From positions 1-22,367 of the forward strand of contig CALEIM010000138.1 of NCBI GenBank assembly GCA_937876395.1: a stretch of 22,367 nt of DNA, given 5' to 3'. Positions 5,949 through 13,594 of this stretch are shown here, piece after piece. The notes beneath the pieces are model-generated. The model did no database searches. It had not been told where the DNA came from and saw nothing but the letters and a program-made list of their open reading frames with translations. This stretch comes from an uncultured Wenzhouxiangella sp. GTDB lineage: Bacteria; Pseudomonadota; Gammaproteobacteria; Xanthomonadales; Wenzhouxiangellaceae. A program made the position numbers and the translations under genes. The first letter of the stretch is position 1, and every line of letters begins with the position of its first letter.

Positions 5949-8186
5949 TCATAGCTGCCAGCTCAGGCTGATGCCTGCGTTGAAGCCAGGCTGGGTGTAG
6001 CGGTCGAGCCCCGGATCGGTGGCGCTGCGCCCGCGCACGCTCGACCAGGCCCAGACCTTGCGATCGGTCAGGTTGAACAGGCCAAGCTGCAAACGGGCGC
6101 GCTCGCTGATTTCCCAGCCGGCCAGCAGATCAAGCGTCAGATAGCCTGGAGCCTGGAACCCGGCTGGATCGGCGACCGCGCTTTTCCCTTTGACGGCGGT
6201 GGCTACCAGCTCCACGTCCAGCGGCAGGTTTTGCGGCAGCCAGCGCAGGCCAATCACGCCTGTCAGCGGCTCAACGCTGTCGAGCGGACTGCCGACCAGC
6301 CGATTCTCACCCTGCGACCAGGCGGCCGCAGCACGTATCTGAAAGGCGTCCAGCGCAGATAAAAACTGCCCCGGATTGAGCGTGGCGGCGGCTTCGATGC
6401 CTTCAATCCGGACTTCAGTCAGGTTTTGCGACTGGAAGACCAACAGCCCGGTGCTCGGGTCGACGCCCAGGCTGACGAAGCTTTCGATGAAGTCGTCGTA
6501 ATTGTTGCGATAGGCCGACAGGCTGAACTGGCCCCAGTCGGAATGACCACGTACCCCCAGCTCCCAGCCGCGTGAGCGTTCCGGCTTCAGGTCAGGATTT
6601 GGAATCGCGGTATAGCCAAACTGGAGGTTGGTAAAGCCGACGTTGACATCACTGTAGGGCGGCGAGCGGAAGCCGTGCGCATACTGCGCAAACAGATCAA
6701 CTTGTTCATTGAGTGAATAAATTGCACCAAGGCGCGGCGTGACACTGGTTTCTTTCACATGTGCAGGGATGAAGCCGGGGTTGTCTTCGATAAAAATGGT
6801 ATCGAGCTCGGGATCCAGATCGTAATAGTCGACCCGAACACCGGGGATCAGCTTGAAGCGGCCATTGAAGGCAATCCGGTTTTCAAGATAAAGACCGATT
6901 TCCAGCGCCGTGCTGTTCGGGAAATCACGCACCGGAAAATCGTCCGGGCCGACCGTGCTGCTGATGCTGCCGTCACGAAGATCGCGCTCAAAGCCGCGGC
7001 GTTGCTGCTCGGTCCGGGTTTCATGGAACTCGATACCGCCGACCAGATCGTGGGCTATGCCTCCGGTCTTGAACAGCCAGCGTGCGGTGGCCTCGGCGCC
7101 CAGGATGCTCTGTTCAAACACGGCGTGGCGATAGCGCTCGACGGGCGAAGCCTGGCCGTAGACCACGGTGGTGCGCTGTTCGATCGTGTCCTGCTCTGTA
7201 TGCGCATCCTGATGGTAGGCCGTCCATGAGAAATGGTCGGCCCAGCCGGGCTCGTGCAGCTCCTGGTCCAGGCTGATGCGGCGACGCTGGCTGCGGTCGT
7301 CGCCGTTGAGAACGGAGGTTTCCACCCGATAAGGGAAGCCGTAGACTTGCGTGAAATCCTGACTGCCGACCAGATTGAGCACATCGGTCCGGCTGTCGGT
7401 TTGATTCTGCTCCAGGGTGAGCCGCCACGGTTTGTCGCTGCCTTCATCAAGCAGCAGCTTGGCCAGAATATTGCGGCCTTCGTAGTCGTGCGGGTTTGGT
7501 TTGTTGCGCGCCGGTCCGGTGCCGCCGACTTCTCCCTGATTGCTGACTTCATGGCCGCGCCGCTGCACCCACTGGATTGATCCGGAAAGCCGCTGGCCGC
7601 GCCCAGCCATGGTGGCTGTAGCCACCCAGCCCTCGTCAGCCGAGTGGTAGCCTGCGCGCGTTCGCACGGTGGCATCGTGGGCGGAGTCGGCCAGCCAGTC
7701 AGCCGGATCCTTGGTGGTCAGCGCAACCACGCCGGCCAGCGCGCTGGAACCAAACAGACTTGAGGCCGGGCCGCGCACAATTTCAACCTGCTTGAGCGAG
7801 TCGGTGTCGATGAAGTTGCGCGCCGCGTTGGCAAAGTCGCCAATGGCAAAGCCATCAGGAACCGGCACACCGTCGACTGCAACCTGAACCCGGTTTCCGC
7901 CCAGGCCGCGAATCTGGAAGCCGGCCAGCCCGAAGCGCTGGCCCTGGAAGGGGACGGTCACGCCGGGGATATAGCGCACCATGTCGCGGATGCTTTCGCT
8001 GAGCGTGCGAGCAATTTCCTCGTCGCTCACGACTGTCACCGTCGCCGCGATGTCTGTGACGGGGCGTTCACTCTTGGCAGCCGTAACCGTCATGGTTCCA
8101 AGTTCGATTGAGCTGCTCTCGGCAGCCGCGGTAAAGCTGATGGCGAGCAGCAAAGCCGCGCCCAGCCAGCGAATGAAGCAGGTCAT
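5949..8186 (-). CDS. TonB-dependent haem/haemoglobin-type outer membrane receptor
   Basis: The product is 745 residues, normal for the family. A signal peptide covers about 1-22, followed by a TonB box (ELGTMTVTA, about 28-36) and a plug domain (about 43-160) with SIRDMVRYIPGV, GFQIRGLGGNRV, DGVPVPD and VEIVRGPASSLFGSSALAG. The rest is a 22-strand-type barrel. FRSP at 506-509 and NPDL at 530-533 correspond to the FRAP and NPNL boxes of haem receptors such as HemR/HmuR; both are one residue off, and I see no His between them, where HemR has one. Its place after hemP supports haem or haemoprotein uptake. AGGAG (8193-8197) lies 6 bases before the ATG. It is probably transcribed from the Fur-controlled hemP promoter. 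Haem versus another iron compound is not proven by sequence alone. Confidence 0.87.
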   Translation of the reverse strand: MTCFIRWLGAALLLAISFTAAAESSSIELGTMTVTAAKSERPVTDIAATVTVVSDEEIARTLSESIRDMVRYIPGVTVPFQGQRFGLAGFQIRGLGGNRVQVAVDGVPVPDGFAIGDFANAARNFIDTDSLKQVEIVRGPASSLFGSSALAGVVALTTKDPADWLADSAHDATVRTRAGYHSADEGWVATATMAGRGQRLSGSIQWVQRRGHEVSNQGEVGGTGPARNKPNPHDYEGRNILAKLLLDEGSDKPWRLTLEQNQTDSRTDVLNLVGSQDFTQVYGFPYRVETSVLNGDDRSQRRRISLDQELHEPGWADHFSWTAYHQDAHTEQDTIEQRTTVVYGQASPVERYRHAVFEQSILGAEATARWLFKTGGIAHDLVGGIEFHETRTEQQRRGFERDLRDGSISSTVGPDDFPVRDFPNSTALEIGLYLENRIAFNGRFKLIPGVRVDYYDLDPELDTIFIEDNPGFIPAHVKETSVTPRLGAIYSLNEQVDLFAQYAHGFRSPPYSDVNVGFTNLQFGYTAIPNPDLKPERSRGWELGVRGHSDWGQFSLSAYRNNYDDFIESFVSLGVDPSTGLLVFQSQNLTEVRIEGIEAAATLNPGQFLSALDAFQIRAAAAWSQGENRLVGSPLDSVEPLTGVIGLRWLPQNLPLDVELVATAVKGKSAVADPAGFQAPGYLTLDLLAGWEISERARLQLGLFNLTDRKVWAWSSVRGRSATDPGLDRYTQPGFNAGISLSWQL

Positions 8187-8192
8187 GAATGA

Positions 8193-8197
8193 CTCCT
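8193..8197 (-). promoter_or_regulatory. ribosome binding site of the TonB-dependent receptor
   Basis: AGGAG on the minus strand lies 6 bases before the ATG at 8186. It is the strongest such site in the haem block, and hemP appears to have none. Confidence 0.6.
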
Positions 8198-8209
8198 GTT
8201 GTCCATTCG

Positions 8210-8258
8210 GGTTGGCTGGCCGCCAGGGAACCGAAGTTCTCTGGGCGGTTGGCTGGCC
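8210..8258. repeat. 12-bp direct repeat bracketing a hairpin
   Basis: The 12-mer ggttggctggcc occurs at 8210-8221 and again at 8247-8258, in the gap between hemP and the receptor. The two copies flank, and slightly overlap, the hairpin at 8220-8248. Confidence 0.7.
8220..8248 (-). promoter_or_regulatory. intercistronic stem-loop with UUCG tetraloop
   Basis: On the minus-strand transcript, 12 base pairs (one G-U pair, one bulged base) close a 4-base UUCG loop inside GAAC-UUCG-GUUC, the extra-stable C(UUCG)G form. It lies 19 bases after the hemP stop and 33 bases before the receptor start. There is no U-run after it, so it is more likely an mRNA-stabilising, processing or partial-attenuation element than a full terminator. 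Confidence 0.65.
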
Positions 8259-8267
8259 CTGATTTAA

Positions 8268-8444
8268 TTATTTGGTCAGAATGAGTTTGCCGTTGCGGGT
8301 GATTTGCAGCTGGTAGAGCTCGCCGTGGTGTTCAAGCCAGACCTTGTTTTGCGAGCGGGTAAGCCAGTGCACGGGTATGACGTGACTGACCGCTGAATCG
8401 ACCGCGCTTTGCGGTACCGGTCTTTCTGGGTAAGTGCCTCTCAT
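8268..8444 (-). CDS. hemP: hemin uptake protein HemP/HmuP
   Basis: The product is 58 residues. The C-terminal core (about 28-58: LTRSQNKVWLEHHGELYQL, then QITRNGKLILTK) is the HemP family signature, especially the GKLILTK ending. Members are small proteins encoded beside haem receptors and, in some bacteria, are needed for expression of the receptor gene. The N-terminal 27 residues are poorly conserved and probably flexible. The ATG at 8444 is used; a TTG two codons upstream (8450) is possible. No Shine-Dalgarno sequence precedes the ATG, and the predicted transcription start falls on or next to it, so translation may be leaderless. It is the first gene of the hemP-receptor-DUF6607 unit. Confidence 0.88.
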   Translation of the reverse strand: MRGTYPERPVPQSAVDSAVSHVIPVHWLTRSQNKVWLEHHGELYQLQITRNGKLILTK

Positions 8445-8450
8445 TCGCAA

Positions 8451-8479
8451 ATAATAACTATTCGCATTATCGAGGTCAA
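8451..8479 (-). promoter_or_regulatory. sigma70-type promoter of the haem operon
   Basis: On the minus strand, TTGACC (8474-8479, 5/6 to the -35 consensus) and TATTAT (8451-8456, 5/6 to the -10) are separated by exactly 17 bases. The start point is expected about 6-7 bases further on, at 8444-8445, which coincides with the hemP ATG. Confidence 0.75.
8453..8471 (-). promoter_or_regulatory. Fur box over the hemP promoter
   Basis: GATAATGCGAATAGTTATT on the minus strand matches 14 of 19 positions of the classical Fur box. It covers most of the -10 element and all but the last two bases of the spacer nearest the -35. Fe-Fur binding here would block polymerase, so the haem genes should be induced by iron shortage. 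Confidence 0.75.
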
Positions 8480-8493
8480 GGCTGATTTCGCGC

Positions 8494-8512
8494 TCCCTTG
8501 ATTATCATTGCC
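8494..8512 (-). promoter_or_regulatory. second Fur-like site in the divergent region
   Basis: GGCAATGATAATCAAGGGA on the minus strand matches 12 of 19 Fur-box positions, including an unbroken core AATGATAATCA. It lies upstream of the hemP -35 and over TATCAT (8503-8508), a possible -10 for the glutaredoxin gene on the other strand, although no good -35 accompanies that -10. Confidence 0.5.
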
Positions 8513-8562
8513 CCGGGCCCAACAATGTCGGGTGACGCTTGATACCAAAGGTGTAGTTACTG

Positions 8563-9465
8563 ATGTCCCTTGCCCCCGCCGTACGTGAAAAAATCGAAGC
8601 CCAGATCGCATCCCACCGGGTGGTGCTCTACATGAAGGGCACGCCGCAAATGCCGCAGTGCGGGTTTTCGGCCAAAACGGCGGGTATGCTCGACCAGGTG
8701 CTCAGCGGCGATTACGCCAGCTACAACGTCTTTGATGACGAGTCGGTTCGCGAGGGCATCAAGGTTTTCGGCGACTGGCCGACCATCCCCCAGCTCTACG
8801 TGGACGGTGAGCTTGTCGGTGGCTGCGACATCATCACTGAAATGTTCAACGCCGGTGAGCTGCATGAAATGTTCGGCCTCGACAAGCCGGACCGCTCACC
8901 GCCCGAGATTACGATCACCGACAAGGCGGTCGAAAAGATCCGCGAATTCCTCGCCGCCTATCCCGGTAACTACCTGCACTTCAGCATTGATGCCGGCTGG
9001 GACGCGCAGTTTCAGGTTGGGCCCAAAGAAGGCAGCGAAATCGAAAGCGAGTCCAACGGCATTACCGTACTGATGGACTTGAGCAGCGCCCAGCGTGCGC
9101 GCGGTGCGACCGTTGACTGGGTTGAAACCGTGCAGGGCGAAGGCCTCAAGCTCGACCTGCCAGGTGCGCCAGCGCCGGTGCGTCAGATGACCCCGGCCGA
9201 ACTGCAGCAGCGCATCAACTCCGGCGAGCGGATCATGGTCGTTGATGTGCGCAATGAAGCCGACCGGGCTGAAAAGCCGCTGGAATTCGCCCGTCACCTG
9301 GACGCCGATCTGATGGCCGAACTGAAAGACGGCGATCCGCAGCTACCGCTGGTCTTTGTCTGCCATGTCGGCCAGACCTCGCAGCAGTACGCCGAACACT
9401 ACCGCAAGCAGGGCTACGCCCAGGTCTACAATCTCGAAGGCGGGGCGGAGGCCCTGATCGGCTAA
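8563..9465 (+). CDS. grxD: Grx4-type monothiol glutaredoxin fused to degenerate HesB-like and rhodanese domains
   Basis: The product is 300 residues, against about 110 for an ordinary GrxD. Residues 5-106 are a monothiol glutaredoxin with CGFS at 33-36, WPTIPQLYV at 72-80 and GGCDI at 86-90, the glutathione and [2Fe-2S] binding features. Residues about 114-200 (EITITDKAVEKIREFLA ... GATVDWVE) resemble the HesB/IscA fold, but no Cys occurs between residues 88 and 267, so the usual cluster-binding Cys are absent. Residues about 208-300 are rhodanese-like with active-site loop CHVGQTS starting at Cys267. Grx4 proteins carry and pass on Fe-S clusters in the cytoplasm; the rhodanese part suggests sulfur handling. 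AAAGGTG about 9 bases upstream supports the ATG. The gene is divergent from hemP across Fur sites. I recall similar fusions in Xanthomonadales but could not verify this. Confidence 0.88.
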   Translation: MSLAPAVREKIEAQIASHRVVLYMKGTPQMPQCGFSAKTAGMLDQVLSGDYASYNVFDDESVREGIKVFGDWPTIPQLYVDGELVGGCDIITEMFNAGELHEMFGLDKPDRSPPEITITDKAVEKIREFLAAYPGNYLHFSIDAGWDAQFQVGPKEGSEIESESNGITVLMDLSSAQRARGATVDWVETVQGEGLKLDLPGAPAPVRQMTPAELQQRINSGERIMVVDVRNEADRAEKPLEFARHLDADLMAELKDGDPQLPLVFVCHVGQTSQQYAEHYRKQGYAQVYNLEGGAEALIG

Positions 9466-9478
9466 CCGGGTCGGATCG

Positions 9479-10252
9479 CTATTCTGGCAGATCGAACTCG
9501 GCCACGGCCGGGGCGTGGTCGCTGGGGCGTTCGTTTTTGCGGGGTTCGCGGTCGATATAGCTGGCGGTACAGGCTGGTTTCAGGGCATCGGAGCACAGCA
9601 CCAGGTCGATGCGCAGCCCCAAGTCCCGGCGAAATGCCGCCGCCCGGTAATCCCACCAGGAAAATATCCCTTCGGGCTGCTCGAACAAGCGAAAGCTGTC
9701 GTGCAGGCCCAGATCGAGGATTCTGGCCAGCGCTTCCCGCTCTGGTTTGGAACACAGAATCTTGTCGCGCCATGCTTCGGGGTCATGCACGTCCCGATCG
9801 TCGGGCGCGATGTTGAAATCGCCCATGACGACCAGCTTGTCGTGACGCTGAAGCTCGTCGCTGATCCAGCGCCACACGGCTTCAAGCCAGCCGAGCTTGT
9901 AAACAAACTTGTCCGAACCCACGGCCTGGCCGTTGACCACGTACAGGTTGATGACCCGCACCCGACCAAACGTGGCGGCAATGACGCGTCTTTGCGGATC
10001 GACAAAATCGGGAATTTCGGTCACCACGTCCAGCGGTGGCTGGCGGGCGATCAGGGCCACGCCGTTATAGGTGGGCTGGCCGGCAAAGGCGACGTGGTAC
10101 CCGGCCTGTTCGATGGCTTCGAGGGGAAATTTGTCGTCGGTCAGCTTGGTTTCCTGCAAGCCGAGCACGTCGGGCTGATGCGTTTCCATCCAGGCAAGCA
10201 CCTGATCTAGACGAACCTTGAGTGAGTTGACGTTCCAACTGGCAATTTTCAT
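9479..10252 (-). CDS. xthA: exodeoxyribonuclease III
   Basis: The product is 257 residues, in line with the ExoIII family. The ATG at 10252 opens MKIASWNVNSLKVRL, the canonical family start; upstream in-frame codons would intrude on the preceding gene. Catalytic and metal-binding signatures are all visible: Glu34 in LQETKL, Tyr104 in NLYVVNG, Asp145/Asn147 in GDFNIAPDD, and Asp245/His246 in SDHAP. The enzyme cleaves at abasic sites and removes 3' blocks in base-excision repair, using Mg2+, in the cytoplasm. It converges with the glutaredoxin fusion (13-base gap) and lies 37 bases downstream of the GGDEF/EAL gene. No convincing ribosome binding site is present, so it may depend on upstream translation. 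Confidence 0.93.
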   Translation of the reverse strand: MKIASWNVNSLKVRLDQVLAWMETHQPDVLGLQETKLTDDKFPLEAIEQAGYHVAFAGQPTYNGVALIARQPPLDVVTEIPDFVDPQRRVIAATFGRVRVINLYVVNGQAVGSDKFVYKLGWLEAVWRWISDELQRHDKLVVMGDFNIAPDDRDVHDPEAWRDKILCSKPEREALARILDLGLHDSFRLFEQPEGIFSWWDYRAAAFRRDLGLRIDLVLCSDALKPACTASYIDREPRKNERPSDHAPAVAEFDLPE

Positions 10253-10289
10253 GGCTGAGCAGTCTACCTCATTGGCTCGCCGGAGGGCT

Positions 10290-12830
10290 TCAGGCGTCCG
10301 GTGACTGGCGCTGGTTGATGTTGTCGATGACGGCCGGGACCCGCTCGGCCTTGACTGCCCGGTCGAACAGAAAACCTTGTCCGTAGCGGCAGCCAAGCGC
10401 CAGCAGACGTTCACGCTGGCCTTCGGTTTCCACGCCTTCGGCGATGGTTCGAAAGCCCAGCGCCCGGCCGAGTGCGACGATGGCCTGACATATGGCCGCA
10501 TCGCGTTCGCTGGTGTCAACAGCGCTGATAAAGCTCTGGTCGATCTTCAGCGTGTCGAAAGGCAGTTCCTTGAGGCTGGCCATTGAGGAATAGCCGGTGC
10601 CGAAATCATCGATGGCCAGCGCCAGGCCGAGTAGTTTGAGCTGCCCGAGCAACGCTGCGCTTGATTCACCGTTGCCCATGATGAAGCTTTCGGTCAGCTC
10701 AAGCTCAAGACAGGCTGCCGGCAGGCGCGTTTCCAGCAGGATTTGCTCGATCATCGGCCGCAGGTCCCCGCGCTGCACCTGAACGCCTGAGACATTGACC
10801 GAAACCCGGCCAAAAGCAATGCCGGCGTCGAGCCATTGGCGGGCCTGGCGGCAGGCCTGAGCCAAAACCCAGCGGCCGAGCTGGACGACCAGGCCGGTAT
10901 CTTCGGCAATCGGGATGAAACGATCGGGTGCCAGCAGGCCGAGCTCAGGATGTGGCCAGCGCACCAGCGCCTCCATGCCAACCACCCTGAGGCTGTCGAG
11001 CTCGACCTGGGGCTGGTAGTGCATGACCAGCTCGCCGGCCTGGATGGCCTGGCGAAGCTGGGCGGCCAGCAGCACCCGGTCGCGGGCATACTGGCTCATA
11101 TCTCCACGGTAATGCCGAACCAGATTGCCGCCCTCACTTTGAGCCTGGTGGGACGCGGCATCGCTTTGCTGAAGCACGCTTTCCGGGTCGTCCTCCTTCC
11201 TTCGACCAGTGGCAACGCCGACACTGGCGGTGGCAAACAGCACCCGATCATTGACGGTGATCGGCTCGGCGAGGCTCATGCGGACCTGTTCAGCCAGTGT
11301 TTCGACCGGCGCGCCCTGAGTCAGCAGCACGGCGAACTCATCGGCACCGATCCGGGCCAGTAGATGATCTTCGGGCAGCGACTTGCGCAGTCGTTGGGCG
11401 GCTTCTTGCAGAACCAGATCGCCGGCCTGCAGCCCCAGGCTTTCGTTGATGTGTTTGAAGCCATCAAGATCAACGTGCAAAACATGGATCCGCTCGCCAC
11501 TTTGGCCAAGCTCGGCCAGGGCGTTTTTCAGTTGCAGACGAAACATCAGGCGGTTCGGCAATTCGGTCAGCAGGTCGTGAAAATACAGATGCTCCAGCTT
11601 CTGGCGGGTATCGTGCACTTCGCTCAGGTCGGTGATGACTGCTACGTAGTGGCTGAGCCGGCCGTTGTCGTCTCGAACGGCATTGATGCGGGTGAGCTGT
11701 GGGTAGAGGCTGCCGTCCTTGCGGCGGTTCCAGAGTTCACCCTGCCACCAGCCGGCATGGCGCAGGTCGTGCCACACACGACGGTAAAACGCGCGGTCTT
11801 GTCGCCCCGAGCGCAGCAGTTTGGGGTTGCGATCGACCACCTCGGCTTCCGCATAACCGGTAATTTCGGTAAAGGCCCGATTGACACCGATGATGCGGTT
11901 GTTGGCGTCGGTGATGATGATGCCCTCGCCGGTGTTTTCAAATACCGTGGAGGCCAGGCGCAGGCGCTCATTGCCGCGGCGTCGGCGGGTGATATCGCGG
12001 GCGATCACCAGAATGGCGGGCTGGCCGTCGTGATCGGTGGGTACGGAGGAAGTTTCGACATGCACCGGGCTGCCATCCGCGCGCCGCATGATCATCTCGG
12101 CTGGAGGAACAGTGGCTCCGGCCTCGTTCATCTGACTGATCCGGTTCCTGGCCAGCGGCCAGTAGTCGGGATGGACGAAGTCGAGCACCGGCTGGCCGAG
12201 CAATGCGCTCTCGTGTTCGAGGCCGAGCAGTTCGGCGGTCTGGCGATTGGCATAGAGTAACTTCAGGTCGGCATACACAAAGATCGCATCGGGTGCGGCC
12301 TCGACCAAGCGCTGAAAACGCTGCTCACTTTGATTGAGCGCCTTGAGTGCGGCCAGGTAAGGCGTGGCATCAAGAATGATCGAGTAGAGCAGTTCACGGC
12401 CTTGATAATCGACCGGACCACTGACAACCTGAACGTCACGGAAACTGCCATCGGCCATGCAATGCTGGAACACGAAGCTGCTGGGCTGCGCCTGGCGAGC
12501 CTGGTCCATACGCTGCCTGAGCCGGGTCTGGTCAAGGGTGTTGATCTCGCCGATGTTCATTTGCCGCATGGTTTCCCGTGACCAGCCGTAAAAGGCTGCC
12601 GCCGCCGCATTGGCATCGACAATGGCGCCCGTTTCCGGGTCGACCAGCAGCATGACCGAATGGCTGTTTTCGAACACCCTGACCGGGGCAGGGTGGTTCA
12701 CAGGCAGTTTGTGAGCTTGCCGTTGGCAAGGCTTGAGCAAAAGCTGCGCGGCAGCGTCCGGCAGGCAGGTGAATGGCCCGTCATGGCAGGAGGTTCCCTC
12801 AGTGTGCTGGTTTCGTGCAGCGGGCAACAT
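10290..12830 (-). CDS. PAS-PAS-PAS-GGDEF(degenerate)-EAL cyclic-di-GMP signalling protein
   Basis: The product is 846 residues from the ATG at 12830; a GTG at 12878 would add 16. No membrane segment is evident, so it is probably cytoplasmic. Three PAS domains lie at about 52-160, 170-285 and 292-405. The GGDEF domain (about 410-575) carries GADEF at 495-499 instead of GGDEF, and its usual AMYxAK region reads AASHQAQ, so cyclase activity is doubtful. The EAL domain (about 585-835) keeps EALVRW at 620, SVNVSG, ELTESF, IDDFGTGYSS, LKIDQSF, AEGVET and GQGFLF. The set of metal and catalytic residues therefore looks complete, and c-di-GMP hydrolysis is likely. Degenerate GGDEF domains often act as GTP sensors for the attached EAL. 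It sits between the acyltransferase and xthA on the same strand. Confidence 0.9.
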   Translation of the reverse strand: MLPAARNQHTEGTSCHDGPFTCLPDAAAQLLLKPCQRQAHKLPVNHPAPVRVFENSHSVMLLVDPETGAIVDANAAAAAFYGWSRETMRQMNIGEINTLDQTRLRQRMDQARQAQPSSFVFQHCMADGSFRDVQVVSGPVDYQGRELLYSIILDATPYLAALKALNQSEQRFQRLVEAAPDAIFVYADLKLLYANRQTAELLGLEHESALLGQPVLDFVHPDYWPLARNRISQMNEAGATVPPAEMIMRRADGSPVHVETSSVPTDHDGQPAILVIARDITRRRRGNERLRLASTVFENTGEGIIITDANNRIIGVNRAFTEITGYAEAEVVDRNPKLLRSGRQDRAFYRRVWHDLRHAGWWQGELWNRRKDGSLYPQLTRINAVRDDNGRLSHYVAVITDLSEVHDTRQKLEHLYFHDLLTELPNRLMFRLQLKNALAELGQSGERIHVLHVDLDGFKHINESLGLQAGDLVLQEAAQRLRKSLPEDHLLARIGADEFAVLLTQGAPVETLAEQVRMSLAEPITVNDRVLFATASVGVATGRRKEDDPESVLQQSDAASHQAQSEGGNLVRHYRGDMSQYARDRVLLAAQLRQAIQAGELVMHYQPQVELDSLRVVGMEALVRWPHPELGLLAPDRFIPIAEDTGLVVQLGRWVLAQACRQARQWLDAGIAFGRVSVNVSGVQVQRGDLRPMIEQILLETRLPAACLELELTESFIMGNGESSAALLGQLKLLGLALAIDDFGTGYSSMASLKELPFDTLKIDQSFISAVDTSERDAAICQAIVALGRALGFRTIAEGVETEGQRERLLALGCRYGQGFLFDRAVKAERVPAVIDNINQRQSPDA

Positions 12831-12909
12831 AGCATGTTCACCGCGCACAGGTGGACTTTCTGTGCGCCAGGGCCGCACCAGGCTGGCTCTTTTGAGAGGG
12901 GTTGGCGGG

Positions 12910-13563
12910 TCAGCGGCTGTCGATCTGTGTCAGGCGCTCGGCGGCTGCGTGCCGGCAGTCGTTGATGGCGGTTTCGAGGCGATCAATCAGCTCCGGCGCG
13001 CGGGTATCGACATCACGCTCGATCGGGATTGGTTCGCCCCAGTAGATCAGCACCTTGGCAAACGGCATGGGAAGATCAGTCAGGTCCCAGGAGCGGTGCA
13101 AGGGAATGCTGCGGCTGGAGGCCATGGCGCAGGGAAAAATCGGCAGGCCGGTGACGCGCGCCAGTTCCAGGGCGCCCGGCTTGGCTTTGTGCACCGGCCC
13201 GCGCGGCCCGTCGACGGCAATAACCGGCGAATAGCCGCGCCGGGCCAGGCGCATGAGTCCGCGCAGGGCGGTCGATCCGCCGCGGCTTGAGGAGCCGCGC
13301 GCGGTCGCCAGGCCAAATTTGCCGAGCACGTAGTTCATCAGCTCACCGTCCTTGCTGTAGGACGCCATGGTGGCCAGACGATAGAACGGGCCGAAGCAGA
13401 CCAGGCCCAGTTCATCACCATGCCACATGGCGACGACACAGGGCCGGCCGGCCTCCAGGCCGGCCTTGAAAGCCGGCGATTCATGGCGGCGCAGGCGCCA
13501 GGTCGCGCTCCAGCAGCGGTAGATGGCGTAGACCAGTCGGGGCAGAATCACGCGGCGAAACAT
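12910..13563 (-). CDS. DUF374 lysophospholipid acyltransferase-family protein
   Basis: The product is 217 residues. Motifs of the DUF374 branch of the LPLAT superfamily are present in order: WHGDE (47-51) in place of the HxxxxD box, SKDGEL (70-75), RGSSSRGG (89-96), DGPRGP (118-123) and KPGALELAR (128-136). A weakly hydrophobic N-terminal helix suggests association with the inner face of the cytoplasmic membrane. Related proteins acylate lipid A precursors or lysophospholipids; the substrate here cannot be told. It starts 31 bases after the M16 peptidase and ends 79 bases before the EAL gene, so co-transcription is likely. The ATG at 13563 gives a family-typical N-terminus, but its ribosome binding site is weak. 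Confidence 0.85.
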   Translation of the reverse strand: MFRRVILPRLVYAIYRCWSATWRLRRHESPAFKAGLEAGRPCVVAMWHGDELGLVCFGPFYRLATMASYSKDGELMNYVLGKFGLATARGSSSRGGSTALRGLMRLARRGYSPVIAVDGPRGPVHKAKPGALELARVTGLPIFPCAMASSRSIPLHRSWDLTDLPMPFAKVLIYWGEPIPIERDVDTRAPELIDRLETAINDCRHAAAERLTQIDSR

Positions 13564-13594
13564 GCTGCAAGTGTACCCCGCCGCGCGTTCCTAC

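Noticed and set aside
10253..10519. N-terminal extension of the exonuclease III frame
   Set aside because: It would add 89 Ser/Pro/Arg-rich residues inside the end of the EAL gene; the family start MKIASWNVNS is at 10252.
11364..12260. Open frame of 298 codons opposite the PAS/GGDEF/EAL gene
   Set aside because: The sense strand encodes well-conserved PAS and GGDEF domains across the whole stretch; the antisense product has no family features.
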